Positions 1 to 11,891 of a stretch of 64,000 nt of DNA are shown piece after piece. Position 1 is the stretch's first letter. Each line of letters starts with the position of its first letter. A model generated the notes under the pieces. It was given only the letters and a program-made list of their open reading frames with translations. It had not been told where the DNA came from and ran no database searches. The stretch is from Rhizophagus irregularis (taxonomy: Eukaryota > Glomeromycota > Glomeromycetes > Glomerales > Glomeraceae), in contig NC_089450.1 in NCBI RefSeq assembly GCF_026210795.1, positions 2,790,001 through 2,854,000 on the forward strand, written 5' to 3'. Made by a program: the position numbers and the translations under genes.

Positions 1-1569
1 AAAAAAGAAGTTGTAGAAAGTTTAATTCAAGCATTTGCAAATGCAAATATTCCACTAGAAAAAATTAATTATCTCCTCCCTTTTTTTAAAAAATATCTTA
101 AAGAAGGAGGAGCAATTCCTCAAGCTCCAACATTACGTCAATTGTATTTGCCTTCTGTTTTTGAAAATCATACAAAAACTCTCCTTTCAATTTTTAATTC
201 AAAACCTGTTTGTATTATAATGGATGAGCTTAGTGATGATTGTGCACGTAGTGTTGTTAATACACTTTTTGCTTATCGACAAGATACAAAACTAATTTCT
301 GTTAATTTTTTACAATGGGTTAACAACACAACTATTGGACAAACACTTCTACCCATTTTACATTCTTACAATATATCTCTTAATATTCCACGTTTATTTT
401 TATCTGATTCAGCCGCGTATATGAAAAAATGTTATCGCAAAGTTTTAAAGCCAGTTATGCCTCAATTAATTCATGTGCCATGCCCAGCACATATTTTAAA
501 TCTCATTGGGTAAGGAATTGCATAATTTTTTTAATTAAAAATGAGTTACATATTAGCGAACTTTATAATGAATATTTTTAATGTAATTAGAGAAACCTGG
601 AGAGATTTCTCACAATTTTTACCATTAAAGACTTTTTTAGCTAAAATCAAGGAATCATTTGTCAAATCACCTGCACGAAGGAACCGTTATATAACTCATC
701 TTAAAATGAATGGCATTAATTCTCCTCGCAAAATTCCACTTCCAAATCAAACGCGATGGAATAGTTGGTTTCGAATGGTTTTTTATGCAAAAAATCACAT
801 CCAGTATTGGGCTGATTTTTTTAGACGCGAATATGAAGAAGAATCACGAAATGAAACAGTAAAAACTATTTACACAACATTACAAAATTTACGAGATACT
901 GGCATCATTACAATTTATATTTACTTTATTTCAATTTTTGCCAAAGAGTTTGTACAGGATTTGGATTTTTTTCAACAACAAAACAAACCAGTTTTTCCTT
1001 TTGTTGAAGGCCGATTACAGCAACTTACAGCATTTATTGAATCAAATATTACTGCACCTTATTTTGGTTCTGAAATTGAAAACATAATTCAACAACATTT
1101 ATTTAACCCTGATGATTTTTACCCAATATTTCGTCAAGCTTTTCAAGTAGCACATGACAAATTTTCAGCTCACATTCCTAATCATCCTGCACGCTCACTT
1201 TTTAATGCATGTCAGGTTTTTAACCCACAATATATTCATTTAGGAAATATTCAAAGAAAGGATATTCGTCATTATTCAGCAATTATGGAACTTGATAATC
1301 CTTCTAACGGTCTATTATGTGAATGGGCAGTATATTGTGGGTTGGAATTTAATGAAAATTTGGATGAAACTAATTTAGGTGATTATTGGAAAAGTTTATC
1401 AGTTCGTTTGCCAATTCTTTCTAGCATTGCATTAGACTATATTTGGTTACCAATTTCAAGCTGTGCAGTGGAACGTAGTTTTTCTTTATATAATACACTT
1501 TTAGATTCTAATCGTCAAAGTTTATCTGAAGAGTCATTAAAACAACTTAATATGTTGTATTTTAATTGA
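1..1569 (+). CDS. hAT-family transposase, 5' part beyond window
   Basis: The frame is open from the first base, so the N-terminus lies outside the window. Visible parts are a RNase-H-like catalytic region with CIIMDELSDD (near 210-240) and CPAHILNL (481-505), and the hAT C-terminal dimerisation region with WLPISSCAVERSFSLYN (about 1444-1494), in which an S/CAVERSFS core is diagnostic. hAT transposases cut and paste DNA elements in the nucleus. Stops at 511-513 and just downstream lie between two same-frame open blocks. A 36-nt intron (510-545, GTAAGG to GAG) would join them in frame, but that is very short, so in-frame decay is equally possible. I found no terminal inverted repeat after the stop. 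The family assignment is firm; activity is doubtful. Confidence 0.8.
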
Positions 1570-4204
1570 TCAATTACAAATAGATAAAGAAATAAATGAA
1601 ATAAATTTTTTTTCACACATAAATTCACATATTTTATTAAAATGCGCCACAAAATTACACATAATTTATAAAAATTTGGTATCACCGCAAATCACAAAAA
1701 AATTTTTTATCACACACAAAATTTACCTTTTAGCGCCGCAAAAAATCATCGGCCCTGGCTCAAGGCTCGAAATTGAAACATATTTATATAACTCAAAAAT
1801 ATAACCAGGCCGTTTCTGTAACTCAAAGTCCAAAAAAATTCAAGTTACCACGAATTAGTAAAAGTGAATAATTATTTTGAATACTACATAAAATATACAT
1901 ATTAATATTATTAATCTTTATAAATTTTATACTTGTAGAATCAAATAATAAAAAATATTCTAATTTCCATTGCAAAGGGAGATTAATAAACAAAGTATTA
2001 CGTTTGGCTAAAAAATCACAAGATACATGGTGATAGTAAAAATTATTTCAATTAGAACATAAAATCACATGATAGACGTTATAAGGTCATCAAATTAATA
2101 TGATACCCGTTTGTTTGTTTTTTATGTTACATATGTGTGCATTCTGTCAATTAAATTAAAGTTCCGTAAAAATGCCCCTTAGTAAATTTATTGACCGATT
2201 TGCATAATTTATGGAGAGAAAATATTAAATAGTAATGTTAATAATTTTAAATTATAGGAACATTTCTAGTATTATAGCTTTAAGGATGATGATTCAATTA
2301 TATACGTGATTACGTGATATAACTATTTTTATTAGTTTTAACTGCTCGCATTAATTTTTTGTATATTTCTGAAAGAACGAAAAATATTCGGCGGATGTTT
2401 AATTTTTTGGAGTCCTTAACGTACAGTGAAGTGTAAAATATTAACGTACAACTTGCCTGAGTTTAGGAGTTATGCGCTTGCACGTGATAGCGTTAAAGTT
2501 GCCTCCGGATAGTTCGTACATTAATATCGTACACTCCCTCTGTACATCTAATTTTCTATATTAAATTCACTATTAATCTTACTAATATAGTCAATAACTT
2601 GCAGTAAGACTCAGGTTACATTAGTGTAGATTTAGACAATAATTCATTATATCGTTAAAAAAAGAAATATAAAATAACTCGCCAAAATGGCAACCGTCAA
2701 TACTTATTTCAGTACAATGTTTCACATGATCACAAAATTGCAAATCAGGTGTTCACAATTTTTCGAACTATTGACTTAATAAATTTACCTTAATAGTCAA
2801 TGCGATCATTAATTTACACAAAAATAAAGTTCTCTTTTTCTTTTTGTTTATTGTCTAAACAACAAATGAATTACGCCACGTTAGTCTTTGTAATTGTGTC
2901 ACAGATCAGTTCACCACGTTTGGTACGCCCAGAAGATAAGCTGCTTCAAAAAAAAAAAATTTTCTTATGATGTGATCGATGTAATACGTAACACAAACGT
3001 CTCAGGGCGTAATCTTATCGCTAAAGTCCGTTCTTAATTCATTGCTAAATATATTTTTGGTTTATATTATTTTTATCATGTTATTTTTATCATTTATCTC
3101 ATGATCTAAATACTTTTATTCGTGAAAGAAAACCACTTTTAACTTCTCTAAATAGAAAGATATTGAATGTAACACGAGTTTATAATAGCCAAAATTTGCT
3201 CAATGAAAGGATTTAAAATAGAATATAAAATGTGAATGAAAATTTGTAACTAAATTTTAAATTATAATGTATGTATTGAAATGGATTTTTATATAACCCA
3301 ACATGTTAAACTAAAATGTTGATTAAAAGATTTTATTACGATTGTATTACTCTTTTTATACTAGAGAATCTTCTGTTACTTTTGTCTGTAGTAGTAAAAT
3401 TGAAAGAGTATAGATATAAAAATGGTTTCATTACTAAGAAAAGTATGTATTTTTTTAATATACATATATTAAAATAAATAAATACATACTAATAATTTTT
3501 TACAAATTAACTTTAAATAAAAAAAAAATTATTCTGAATTTAACTTTATAATATGTACAAAATTGTATTATCATTCTTATTTTTTGCGGCATCTTTGAAG
3601 CACTTTTGATGGACGTTTTGGTTATAAGTGGTATTGTTTACCGCCATAATGAAAACTAAAGTGTGATACAAAAACCAGCCGACTTCAGGATTAAAAATTG
3701 ATACGACTTAAAAGGTCAAATAATTCCATGAAAAGCAGATTTCACAATATAAAATTCGGTAAAGTTCGAAATAAATAAAAACAATAACGCCATACTCGGT
3801 AAGTGCTCCAAATATAACGATATAACTTTATCTTATTCTGAGTTTACCGAATGTGCCGAGTTGTCTCCAGGAACCTTGCAGTAATAAAAACTAAAAAGAA
3901 ACCTTATTCCCATAATCACATGCTCCGTCTTTAATGATATTTTTGGATTTTTGGAATTACTAATCGTAATATCATGTCGATCACGTTACCACACTTGGTC
4001 TTTGATTTATCCTTGCAGTTAATATGAATATAAATCGTTATTGCTCTTTAAAAAATACATAAATAGACAGAAAAATTATATTATACGGATAAACAACAAT
4101 CAAATACTTAATGAAAATATTTTTCTTCGTCGTTTCTAATACCGACTGACCTACTACATATCAGTTTTTCCATTTCGAATTAATAAATAACTTTTCAGAA
4201 ACAA
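1570..4204. other. AT-rich intergenic region, no gene seen
   Basis: There is no convincing reading frame on either strand. The stretch holds A/T homopolymers and scattered ATATA tracts. I see no clear terminal repeats that would mark the 3' end of the hAT element, although the short GC-rich patch near 1730-1830 (CGGCCCTGG, CCAGGCCG) could be an element edge. Confidence 0.6.
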
Positions 4205-4691
4205 ATGTCTAACAACGCTTCATTCAATAATGCTCCTTATCAACAGCCCATGCCTACTAATAATGCCTCTCATAATCATGCTCCTTATCAGCAACCAATG
4301 TTAAATGATTCTTCAGCATATAATAACGTTTTTTATCAACAACAAATGTCTAACAACACTTCATTCAATAACGATAATTATTCCTATCAGTCTTCATCTA
4401 ATAATGCTGCTATTTCTCCTAATCATAATTGTCAGCAATATGACGCTTCAAACTATATGTATCCTCATGATAACCATGTTCAATAATGCATCGTTTCCAC
4501 CACGATATATTATTCAAAATCCACCTCAACCTAATATCTTTCCTCAAGCCAATCCATTAAGCATCACTTTTAATTCGACATATGTTATTATTATGCCAGT
4601 AACTAATTCAGATTCTCAAAATCAATTTCAGCAAGTTCATACTTATTTGAACAATACTTCTTCGACAATTAACTCACAAACTCGAACTTGA
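4205..4691 (+). pseudogene. Asn/Gln-rich low-complexity protein, frameshifted
   Basis: Residues 1-92 (4205-4486) are rich in Asn, Gln, Ser and Tyr with repeated pieces such as NNASFNNAPYQQPM. The frame then stops, but the next frame continues the same composition with MFNNASFPPRYIIQ and ends at 4689-4691. No GT-AG intron fits the switch at about 4465-4486, so one base has probably been gained or lost, by mutation or assembly error. Joined, the protein would be about 160 residues. The C-terminal part (SITFNSTYVIIMP ... VHTYLNN) resembles the end of the intact gene at 58633-59400 (NITINSPQTNFIIIP ... VLAFLNN), so the two are paralogues. The composition is prion-like; the function is unknown. 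Confidence 0.6.
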
Positions 4692-5837
4692 TTTTAATAG
4701 GTCAAATTAATCATTAAGTAACTTTATCTTTCGCTCAAAATAAGTTGTGTAAATATTCTTATTTCTTTTATTTTATTTTATTCAATATATATATATTTAT
4801 TTATTTATATTCTTCATATATTATTTATAATCTTCAATCAATAACTGAATATGTCGTTCTTACATTTTTATCGTTTGAAAATTTAACGAATCAATGTAAT
4901 TATATTTCGAATTTTAAATTTATTAACTAGTTTGTGCCTAAAATATTTGTAAAATTGTAATACGTATTAGTCGGGTAAGGTAAACTTTTGATTCTCGTAG
5001 CATCAAAATTTTATAAAATGACGGTATCACAAATACAAAATAATACATAAACTTTACACATCCGTTACTTTTATATTGTTGTGGAATCATAAAGAGACAG
5101 TCTCGATGATGAATCATTATTGTATAGAATTATATATTAGGTTCTCATATCCCGGCCGGGTCTATGGAATGGAATTTCAGAATTTTAATTTTTTCATGTA
5201 TAATTGGACAATAAAAATGCTCAAATTAGTATCATGTGATAAATCAATTTATTAGCAGCATATCACAATATTTTTTTTACATTTATTATATAATTTATTG
5301 ATTTATTAAAATGAGTTAAAATATCTGTATATATTAAAGATGCAATTTTAATTTAGAATGGAAGGGAATTGTTTATCAGCAAGTATAATCAGATTTATTA
5401 TGCTCAGTTACTCACACAATCAAATAAAATATTGTCTTTTATTTATTTAAATATTTATTATCAAAACAATTAATTCTTTATTTAAAAAAATTATTAATAA
5501 TATAGAGAGTCTTCGCTTAAGATGAGTAGTGTGACGTTCCAACAATCTTTGTCATACACTAAAAATCAATATAAAATCAGATCTCCTATTAAAATTCTTT
5601 ATAAAGGTCGTCCATTATCAAATTATATAGTCAAAATTAAATTGGTAACCATCATTTATTTTTATATTTATGAATTAAACTAATTCAAACGACTATTATT
5701 ATTTAAAATTTGTTAAGCTTTTAATCAAATTTATGTAAACGAACTCTTATTCAAAATTATACGAACATTTTTTTAAAATAAAAATTTTATACAAAATAAT
5801 ACAATAAAAATAAACATTATTGAATAAATATATTAAA
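4692..5837. other. Intergenic region with a MITE-like scrap
   Basis: No coding signal; the 61-codon frame at 4745-4930 is only AT-rich sequence. Around 5141-5166 the stretch TTCTCATATCCCGGCCGGG resembles the inner end of the inverted-repeat element at 25092-25322, so a fragment of that family may lie here. Confidence 0.4.
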
Positions 5838-6041
5838 TTAATTCGTGATCCATGAGTTAACTGCAAAAAAAATCAATATATGATTTCGGTGCAAATTTAT
5901 GTCGATCATAATACTTATCCCAAAGTTTGTTTACAATAATTTTTTCACAACATTTTTCACTTTCATTTGACGTCACGGTCGTCATGCCAGATTCCCATTT
6001 TCTGCAGATCGTTTGCAGTTGACTCGTGGATCACGAATTAA
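5838..6041. mobile_element. Short TIR element (MITE), about 204 bp
   Basis: The ends are inverted repeats of about 30 bp. The left end begins TTAATTCGTGATCCA at 5838. The right end, reversed, begins TTAATTCGTGATCCA at 6041. Both continue to AACTGCAAA with only two mismatches. The outermost bases are TTAA on both sides, which would fit a TTAA or TA target duplication. The interior has no ORF. It sits just beyond the stop codon of the decayed Tc1 transposase, so it may use that element's transposase, but this is inference. Confidence 0.75.
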
Positions 6042-6090
6042 TTGTCCTTTATTAGTTTACATAATAAAATTTATATATTAATAATTAATA

Positions 6091-6985
6091 CTATATCCAT
6101 TTGGCAGCAATAACTGCTTTAATTCTCCAAGGCATACTGTCAGTTAATTTTTTATAATAATCCGGAGAAATGTCATGCTACGTATCTTTAACATACTCCC
6201 TCAAGCTCTTTGATATGGATAGCGCTTTGTGTGGATCATTGAAACAGCATCTTCACATGCAGCCATACTAGCAGCTTTTGAACGATGTGATGGAGCATTA
6301 TCTTCTTGATAAATTTTATTACCACAAGGAAAATGCTCATCTAAAGTAGGTACAATATAATCATAATTTTATCATGAGTTTGACCTGTAACTGAACCATT
6401 ATTTAATGGAACAATTGGTCCAAGTCCACACCAAGAGTCCCCAAAACATTCTGCTAGGGCTATGTTTTCGATAACTGCAATGCAATTAGGATCCATATTA
6501 TAGTATATTGTGTCAATTCAGTTCTTCTCCTGGTTCGGTTCATACCTTTCTCTGCTGACGACCTTGTTGAAATCGAGTAAAAGTAATTTCATCTGAAAAA
6601 AGTACCCTTCGCCATTTTCTTGTTGTCCAATTTCTGTGCGCAAGAGCCCATTCAAGATGAGCCTGACGATGTGCTTCTGTCATTGCAGGTTTCCGACAGG
6701 GAATTCAGGCACTAAGACCAAACATTTTAAGGTTACAGCGTATAGTAATTGCAGAAATAGGTTGTTTTTTACGAACTGGCCAAACAGTTGCAAGCTTTTT
6801 TGCACAAAGACGAATTTCAACATTTTTTTGAACAAAAGCTTTAAGTTCTTGTCATGCTGGTGAGTTAAGGAGTGGAGGACAACCTGGTTGTTTTATTGGC
6901 GTCAGTTTTACTACATCCCAATTGTTCTGAAATTGTATAACCCGCGCATATCGAGTTTCTGGGGTGAATGGCTGAATGTTTACTA
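6091..6985 (-). pseudogene. Decayed Tc1/mariner transposase (DDE_3)
   Basis: Read on the minus strand, the pieces come in the Tc1 order: an N-terminal DNA-binding part (TPETRYARVIQFQNN, then CPPLLNSPA), VFQKNVEIRLC-like helix-turn-helix text, the catalytic stretch VLFSDEITFTRF with the first Asp, YQEDNAPSHRSKAA with the second Asp, and the C-terminal motif SMPWRIKAVIAAKW before the stop at 6091-6093. Stops and frame changes break every section, and the N-terminal end abuts a TIR element at 7012. Tc1 transposases cut and paste at TA sites. This copy cannot be active. The Tc1 assignment is secure; the exact 5' limit is not. Confidence 0.85.
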
Positions 6986-7011
6986 AAAAAAACAATGGGG
7001 TGATTTTTATT

Positions 7012-7454
7012 GCACATCTGAAATGTGTGTCAGGTTGACGGCGCAGTGTGGCGCAGCGATTTTTCCAAAAAAAATTAAATTGCAATTTTTTTATTTAAAA
7101 TAAAACCTTTAAATTACTGCACTAGATGTATTTTCGTCCGCTCTGCAAATTTACTTAGAGTATATACGGGCGGTTTAGAAGGCTATTTTCGAGTTATTTA
7201 ACAAAAACCGTTTTTTTGACAAATCCAATTTTGGAAATGATCGGCAAAGACGATAAAATCAGTTGTTATATACTAAAGTCAAAATCTACGTCCAAAACCT
7301 CCTTCCGTTTATAAGTGAATTTTGTAAAACAGATGAAAATACATCTAATGTGTAAATTTGAAAGCATTACATTAAAAAGAAAATCTTCAACTTAGATTTT
7401 TTTGAATTACTGCGCCACACTGCGCCGTCAACCTGACACACATTTCAGACGTGC
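7012..7454. mobile_element. TIR element with 45-bp GC-rich ends
   Basis: The left arm 7012-7056 and right arm 7410-7454 are inverted copies, matching at all but about one position (GCACATCTGAAATGTG on the left against GCACGTCTGAAATGTG on the reversed right). Both run through a GGCGCAGTGTGGCGCAG core. The interior, about 350 bp, is AT-rich and lacks an ORF. I could not fix a target duplication. The element lies against the 5' end of the Tc1 relic and supplies part of the open frame at 6852-7085, which is therefore not a gene. Confidence 0.8.
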
Positions 7455-7882
7455 CGTAATTGTTTATAGTTACGTCATCATATGATCATCATAATTTTTA
7501 GCAAAGCAAAATTGTCCGTATAATTCTGGTCGCCAGGTTTATGTTACTTGCTTCTTGCTATTTTAGGAATTGCCGCTCATGATATTATCGGATAAAAGCA
7601 TAACAAGTTTCTGTTGAACTCTTCCATATTCAAGTCATACATCACTTAATGATGCTACATCCGAAAATAAAGAACATGACGGTTGCATATTTAAATGATT
7701 AGCTTGGTGATGGTAGTACAGTAGAGTGTCAATTTTTAGTATTTGATTGAAATAATATTATATAATTTAAGTGAATGTGCTAATTTTAAATGGAAGTATT
7801 TACCGTATTTTGCAGACCACAGTCTAAATACGGTACACTAAAGAGCTTACAGTTTTATTTTTGGATGGTAAGTCGGTAAGAA
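7455..7882 (+). other. Region with a coding-like scrap
   Basis: At 7624-7692 one frame reads HTSLNDATSENKEHDG, close to RTSSPNDAISEMKDMT in the frame at about 12386-12440. A splice-acceptor-like CTATTTTAG lies upstream at about 7558-7567. No longer frame is open. It is best read as a fragment of the same unidentified gene that has pieces beyond the following element. Confidence 0.35.
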
Positions 7883-7899
7883 CTTTGCAGAAACCTCTG

Positions 7900-8270
7900 G
7901 TTTTCACAAAATATGTTATACATAATCACTACATGTTACTAACAGATGGTATATATATGTTCTACATATTTTAATATACGTAATATGTTTGTAATATTAA
8001 TAAAATAATGTTATAATATTTTTAATATATGTTGAAATTTAAACTTAAACTAATATATAAATGTAGTAAATATTTTTGTAATATGAATAAAATAAATTTA
8101 CAATATTTTCGAATATGTACTTAAATTAATGATATAGTGAATAATTTGAATACATTGTTAATATATTTCAAATATGCTGTTGATATATTAATAACATATT
8201 TTGAATATTGTTGTTAATATATGAATAATATATTTTGAATATGTTGTTGATATATACTGAAACTGTGACT
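7900..8270. repeat. Degenerate AATATGTT-type subterminal repeat
   Basis: Short direct and inverted units of the form AATATGTT, ATATGTTGTT and AATATATTT are repeated through this stretch. A matching zone with ACATATG and ATATTTGACATAT units occupies about 11500-11880, just inside the other terminus of the element. Such arrays near both ends are typical of transposase-binding regions, but here that role is inference. Confidence 0.45.
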
Positions 8271-9029
8271 TTAACACTTCTAGCATGTGACTATCATGTG
8301 ACTAACAGGCCAATCAAGGTATTTTTTTCGTCTCGATTGTCCAGTTCAGTGCATCACTACTTTATATTGGCTATATGAATAATTTTTTTTTTAATTTTAA
8401 ATAATACAACTATTTTTTTTTAAAAAAATTTAAATTATAGATTTTATCCTTTTTATCCTTTCACTTCAACTTGACAATATAGAAGCAATAATAATGTTAA
8501 TACAATATTAATCCATTAATGAAAATACTATCTGAAAATACGTAAAAATTTGATTGGCTTTGCCATTTATGATAACATTAATGCATTATTATAATATAAC
8601 AAGTCACTCAGTCATTATTTAGTTGTTAATTTATTGATATAGCAATAATGTATAATAACGTAAATAAATTGTGTAATTAAACATACATAGGATATATTGG
8701 AGTTTACTTAAGAATCATAAACTTCGTAGCCACGCTCAATTAAGGCAATGTATTACTAGACCTACACTAAAGATAACTTTAGCAAGGCTTTCTTTGTGAA
8801 TTAAAAGAAATTTCATACACTTTGCCAGCTGGTGGGATAGCTTATGACCTTTAACCTCAAGTCTGTTTATACTAATAAACCCAGAATGCTTGCATCACTA
8901 ATAAAAAGTATAGTTAAGATGCTTCAAAAAATCCCTAAAAAGAAAAAATAAAATAAATGAACAATTAGTAAACATTCATCAAATTAAAATAAAAAAAAAA
9001 TACTTTCATTATTGTTTATAATCACATAA

Positions 9030-10010
9030 TATCAATTGAGATTAATTTGCATGACTCCAACTTGTACAGACAATCCCGGAAAAGTTACAGCCAAGTATAA
9101 GGGATATATATGATCAATATACCAATTACCATCAAAATTTTACACATCTACTAGATCCATTTAAAGAGCAAATATTTATCGGAAATCCAAAATTTTAAGC
9201 TTCTTACTCTAGTGGTATGTGAAAAACACAGAAATATAAAAATATTTGTGTTTCAACAAGCATAAAAGATTAAATAGTAGAAGTATTAGCAAGAGGAATA
9301 TTGAGAATAGTCTACAGATAATATAGAAGAAATTTGGAAAGGATACCTCTGACCTTTGACGTTGGCTGCGAGAGGTGCAACAAAAATTTTTACATGAAAA
9401 TAACACAACGTCTAAGAATTCAAGTAATTGTACTAACTAAAAAAGTAAATGATCCAGAAGATGAAGAATTGGTGATTTAATATATTATGATAACCGTTAA
9501 GGATGTTTAAATTGCTTTTTATTCTTATACCTAATTTTTTTAACATCAAAGAGTAAGAACCTATATAAAAAGAAACCCTTAAAAGTAGAAATAGTGAAGA
9601 GAGAAGTACAGACTTAAAGGAGAAGAGAGGATTACAATTATTCACACAGAGCTATATGGAAACAATTTTTTTTTTAAAAAAAAGAGATGATGAATTTGCA
9701 CGTTAATTTTCCCTATTTACATGCAAAATACCAAGAAATTAAGTGAAGAATTTAGGGTATTATCAGATGCAGACTTTAGTTTTGTATAATAAGGTTCCAG
9801 TATACTTAGCAGCAAAGGAAGTTTCACAAGAAGAACTTGAACTTTATTAAAAAATAATACTTAGGAAAAGATATCGGAGGTGGAAAAGGTAAGTATAAAA
9901 GAGGGTAAAAGCATTTTATTGTTGAAGAGAAGGAGAAAAAGAAAAGCAATTACAGGGAAAGGGGAAGAACAAGAAGATGCATTAAATAGTAACGTATGCA
10001 TAGTCATAGA
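9030..10010 (+). pseudogene. Decayed coding sequence inside copy A
   Basis: Several short frames read as protein although none is long: GKVTAKYKGY, DQYTNYHQNFTHLLDPF (about 9111-9200), VNDPEDEELVI (about 9447-9479), KKLSEEFRVLSDADFS (about 9732-9780) and VPVYLAAKEVSQEELELY (about 9795-9850). Frame changes and stops separate them. The last possible splice donor, GGTAAGTA, lies at about 9888. I do not recognise the family. This may be what remains of the gene that once moved the element, or a captured host gene. The minus-strand frames at 9209-9406 and 9433-9645 are shadows. Confidence 0.35.
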
Positions 10011-10184
10011 TAGCCCAGTTTCTTTTAGATAGATAAAATTAGTTTATATAAGGACTAAATGTTATTTAATTGCTGTAATAATTATATAAACTACACAATG
10101 GTTTTTACATTATAAAAAAGAAATGAAAAAAATTTTTATAAGAAACTTTTTTATCGGAAAAATGAGACTATATTTATATTAAAT

Positions 10185-10360
10185 TATCACGTGTATCACG
10201 TGATTTAATACTTTTTTAAACAAAAAAGTCTAAAGTATAAAAAAAAGTTTAAAAAAAAGTTTAAACATCTTTCCTTCTCTTTCGTAATTCCCCCTCCTTT
10301 ATTTTTCCTTATCTCTCTCTCTCTCGTACTTTCTCTTTCCTTCACTTTTTTTTTAGACAA
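10185..10360 (+). promoter_or_regulatory. Leader with CACGTG palindromes and pyrimidine tract
   Basis: TATCACGTGTATCACGTGA at about 10187-10205 contains two CACGTG (E-box type) sites. It is followed by a long C/T-rich run ending in TTTTTTTTAG at about 10355. Copy B has the same order on the minus strand: GTATCACATGATAC near 28634-28650, then purine-rich sequence (pyrimidine-rich on the minus strand) at 28440-28560 and 28270-28310. Conservation of the layout suggests a transcription start region for the cassette array. This is inference from position and composition. Confidence 0.4.
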
Positions 10361-11400
10361 ATGTAAATTTCCATATTTTTTGAAAGTTCTTGGACAAGGT
10401 TTGGTAAAGAGGAATGTTTTTAGCCTGCCTCTTGAAATAATTATTAATATTTCATTTCTTTTCTTCTCTAGGCAGCTTTTTGGTTCTCTGAACGGGAAGT
10501 TTGGTGAGTGTATTATTTTTTTAAAAATTTTATATTTCGTCTTTTAAAAAATGATTACTAATTTCTTTTTTCTTTTTTTCTTTTATTTTAAATGGCTTGG
10601 ACACATAGGATTTCAGTGAGAAATCAGCCTCGGGTTTTCTAATTTTAGAGAAGTCTGGATATGCAGCAGCACAGAACAGGTAAGTTCCAAAGAAGCACGC
10701 CTTCACTAACCAGATACGTGTTGGTATCTAACACTTTGAATAGAGTGGGAATGATTATTTTCGTTACCAGATCCTTCTGCGACTTGAAAGTTTTATTGAT
10801 GTCGAGTTGACTGCTTGTAGGTATTTATTTTCACTTCGGACATCACACTAACGGAAATTTGAAACTTTAAAAAAGTTTTCTTTTTTTCCATTTTTGAAGG
10901 GAAATCAGGAAACTTGAATCCTAATTAGTAGTAAGTTTCGAAAAAAAGGAACTTAAAATTTCATACAAAAGACTTTTTTACCATTTTCTTTTTTTTTAGG
11001 GGAATTAGCTCCGATGTGACTTCCCAAGTGAGTTTTTGAAAAGGAATTTGAAACTATAAAAAAAAGTTTTTATAGCTTTTTTTCCTTTTTGTAAGGAAAT
11101 TGGATCCAACTTGGAAAAACAGAATCCCAGATACTTGAGTTTCGAAAAAAGATGTTATAAAGTAAAAAGTTTTTTTAACGGGTTTCCCCTTTTTGTATGG
11201 AAACTAACTTCGTTGTGGGCATTGGATTCTCAAGTGAGTTCCGAAAAAAAAAGTTTCAAAACTTTATTATAATACAGCTTTTTATTAATATTTTTCTATT
11301 TTCTTTTGTAGGACTTTTTATTTCGGAACTCTTGTGAAAAGTCGTCAATTACAGTAACTTCATCTTTCACTTTGTAGGTCTCCTCTGATTCATTATCAGA
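10350..11400 (+). repeat. Tandem micro-exon-like cassette array, copy A
   Basis: At least six units show a pyrimidine tract ending in AG, a GC-richer core of 28-43 nt, and a GTAAGT/GTGAGT-like donor. The cores I place are 10472-10503, 10649-10679, 10900-10930, 11000-11027, 11096-11138 and 11200-11233, and another begins at 11313. The unit period is near 100 bp from 10900 onward. A core at about 10591 begins ATGGCTTGGACACAT, matching ATGGGCTGGACACAT in copy B. The cores are not multiples of three and give no long frame when joined. It could be a spliced non-coding transcript, a gene of duplicated micro-exons, or introner-like tandem units. Confidence 0.55.
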
Positions 11401-11891
11401 ATTCGCGAATTTCCTGAATCAATCATATGCACAAATTTAATTTAACGAAAAAGACAAGAAAAATCAAAATATCTTTATAGTACAATTGTTGCATTATTTT
11501 ATATTATTGACACATGATTATTTTACTATTTTGTTATTATTACTTTGTTTTTAATATATTTTCATATGTATAATCGTTATAAAATTAAATATCTATTATA
11601 TTATTGATACATATTTGACATATGATGACCATATAAAATTGGCATTTCGAAATAATGTTTTTATCATATCTTTGATACATATTCGACATATAATAGCCAC
11701 ATTTAAAAAAATATTTTTACCATATATATAACATATAGTTATTATATAAAAATTAGATTTCTATATTATATGTTCGGCATATTGTCAACATATAGTTAAA
11801 ACAGAGTTAACATAAATATGAATATCATATGTTTGGTATATTTTAAAAATATCTCTAACATATTTTTTATATTGATAGGGTTTCTGCAAAG

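Larger units (their letters stand above)
7883..11891 (+). mobile_element. CTTTGCAGAAA-family element, copy A (about 4.0 kb)
   Basis: The left end CTTTGCAGAAACC (7883) and the right end GGTTTCTGCAAAG (to 11891) are inverted repeats. The dinucleotide AA lies just outside both ends and could be a 2-bp target duplication. Subterminal zones at 7900-8270 and 11500-11880 are built of degenerate AATATGTT/AACATATT units. The body holds decayed coding text (9030-10010), a leader with CACGTG palindromes, and a cassette array (about 10350-11400). Two related copies lie at 22237-26110 and 26111-28990 with the array in the opposite orientation. No transposase is recognisable, so the class is unknown. The boundaries are inferred from the repeats. 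Confidence 0.6.

Noticed and set aside
4745-4930. Plus-strand 61-codon frame rich in Tyr, Phe and Ile
   Set aside because: AT-rich chance frame without start context or homologous copy.
6852-7085. Minus-strand 77-codon frame
   Set aside because: It begins inside the inverted repeat of the 7012-7454 element and runs into the N-terminal part of the decayed Tc1 transposase; a chimera of two relics.
9209-9645. Two minus-strand frames inside element A
   Set aside because: Their hydrophobic composition comes from T-rich sequence; the plus strand has better, though broken, coding text here.
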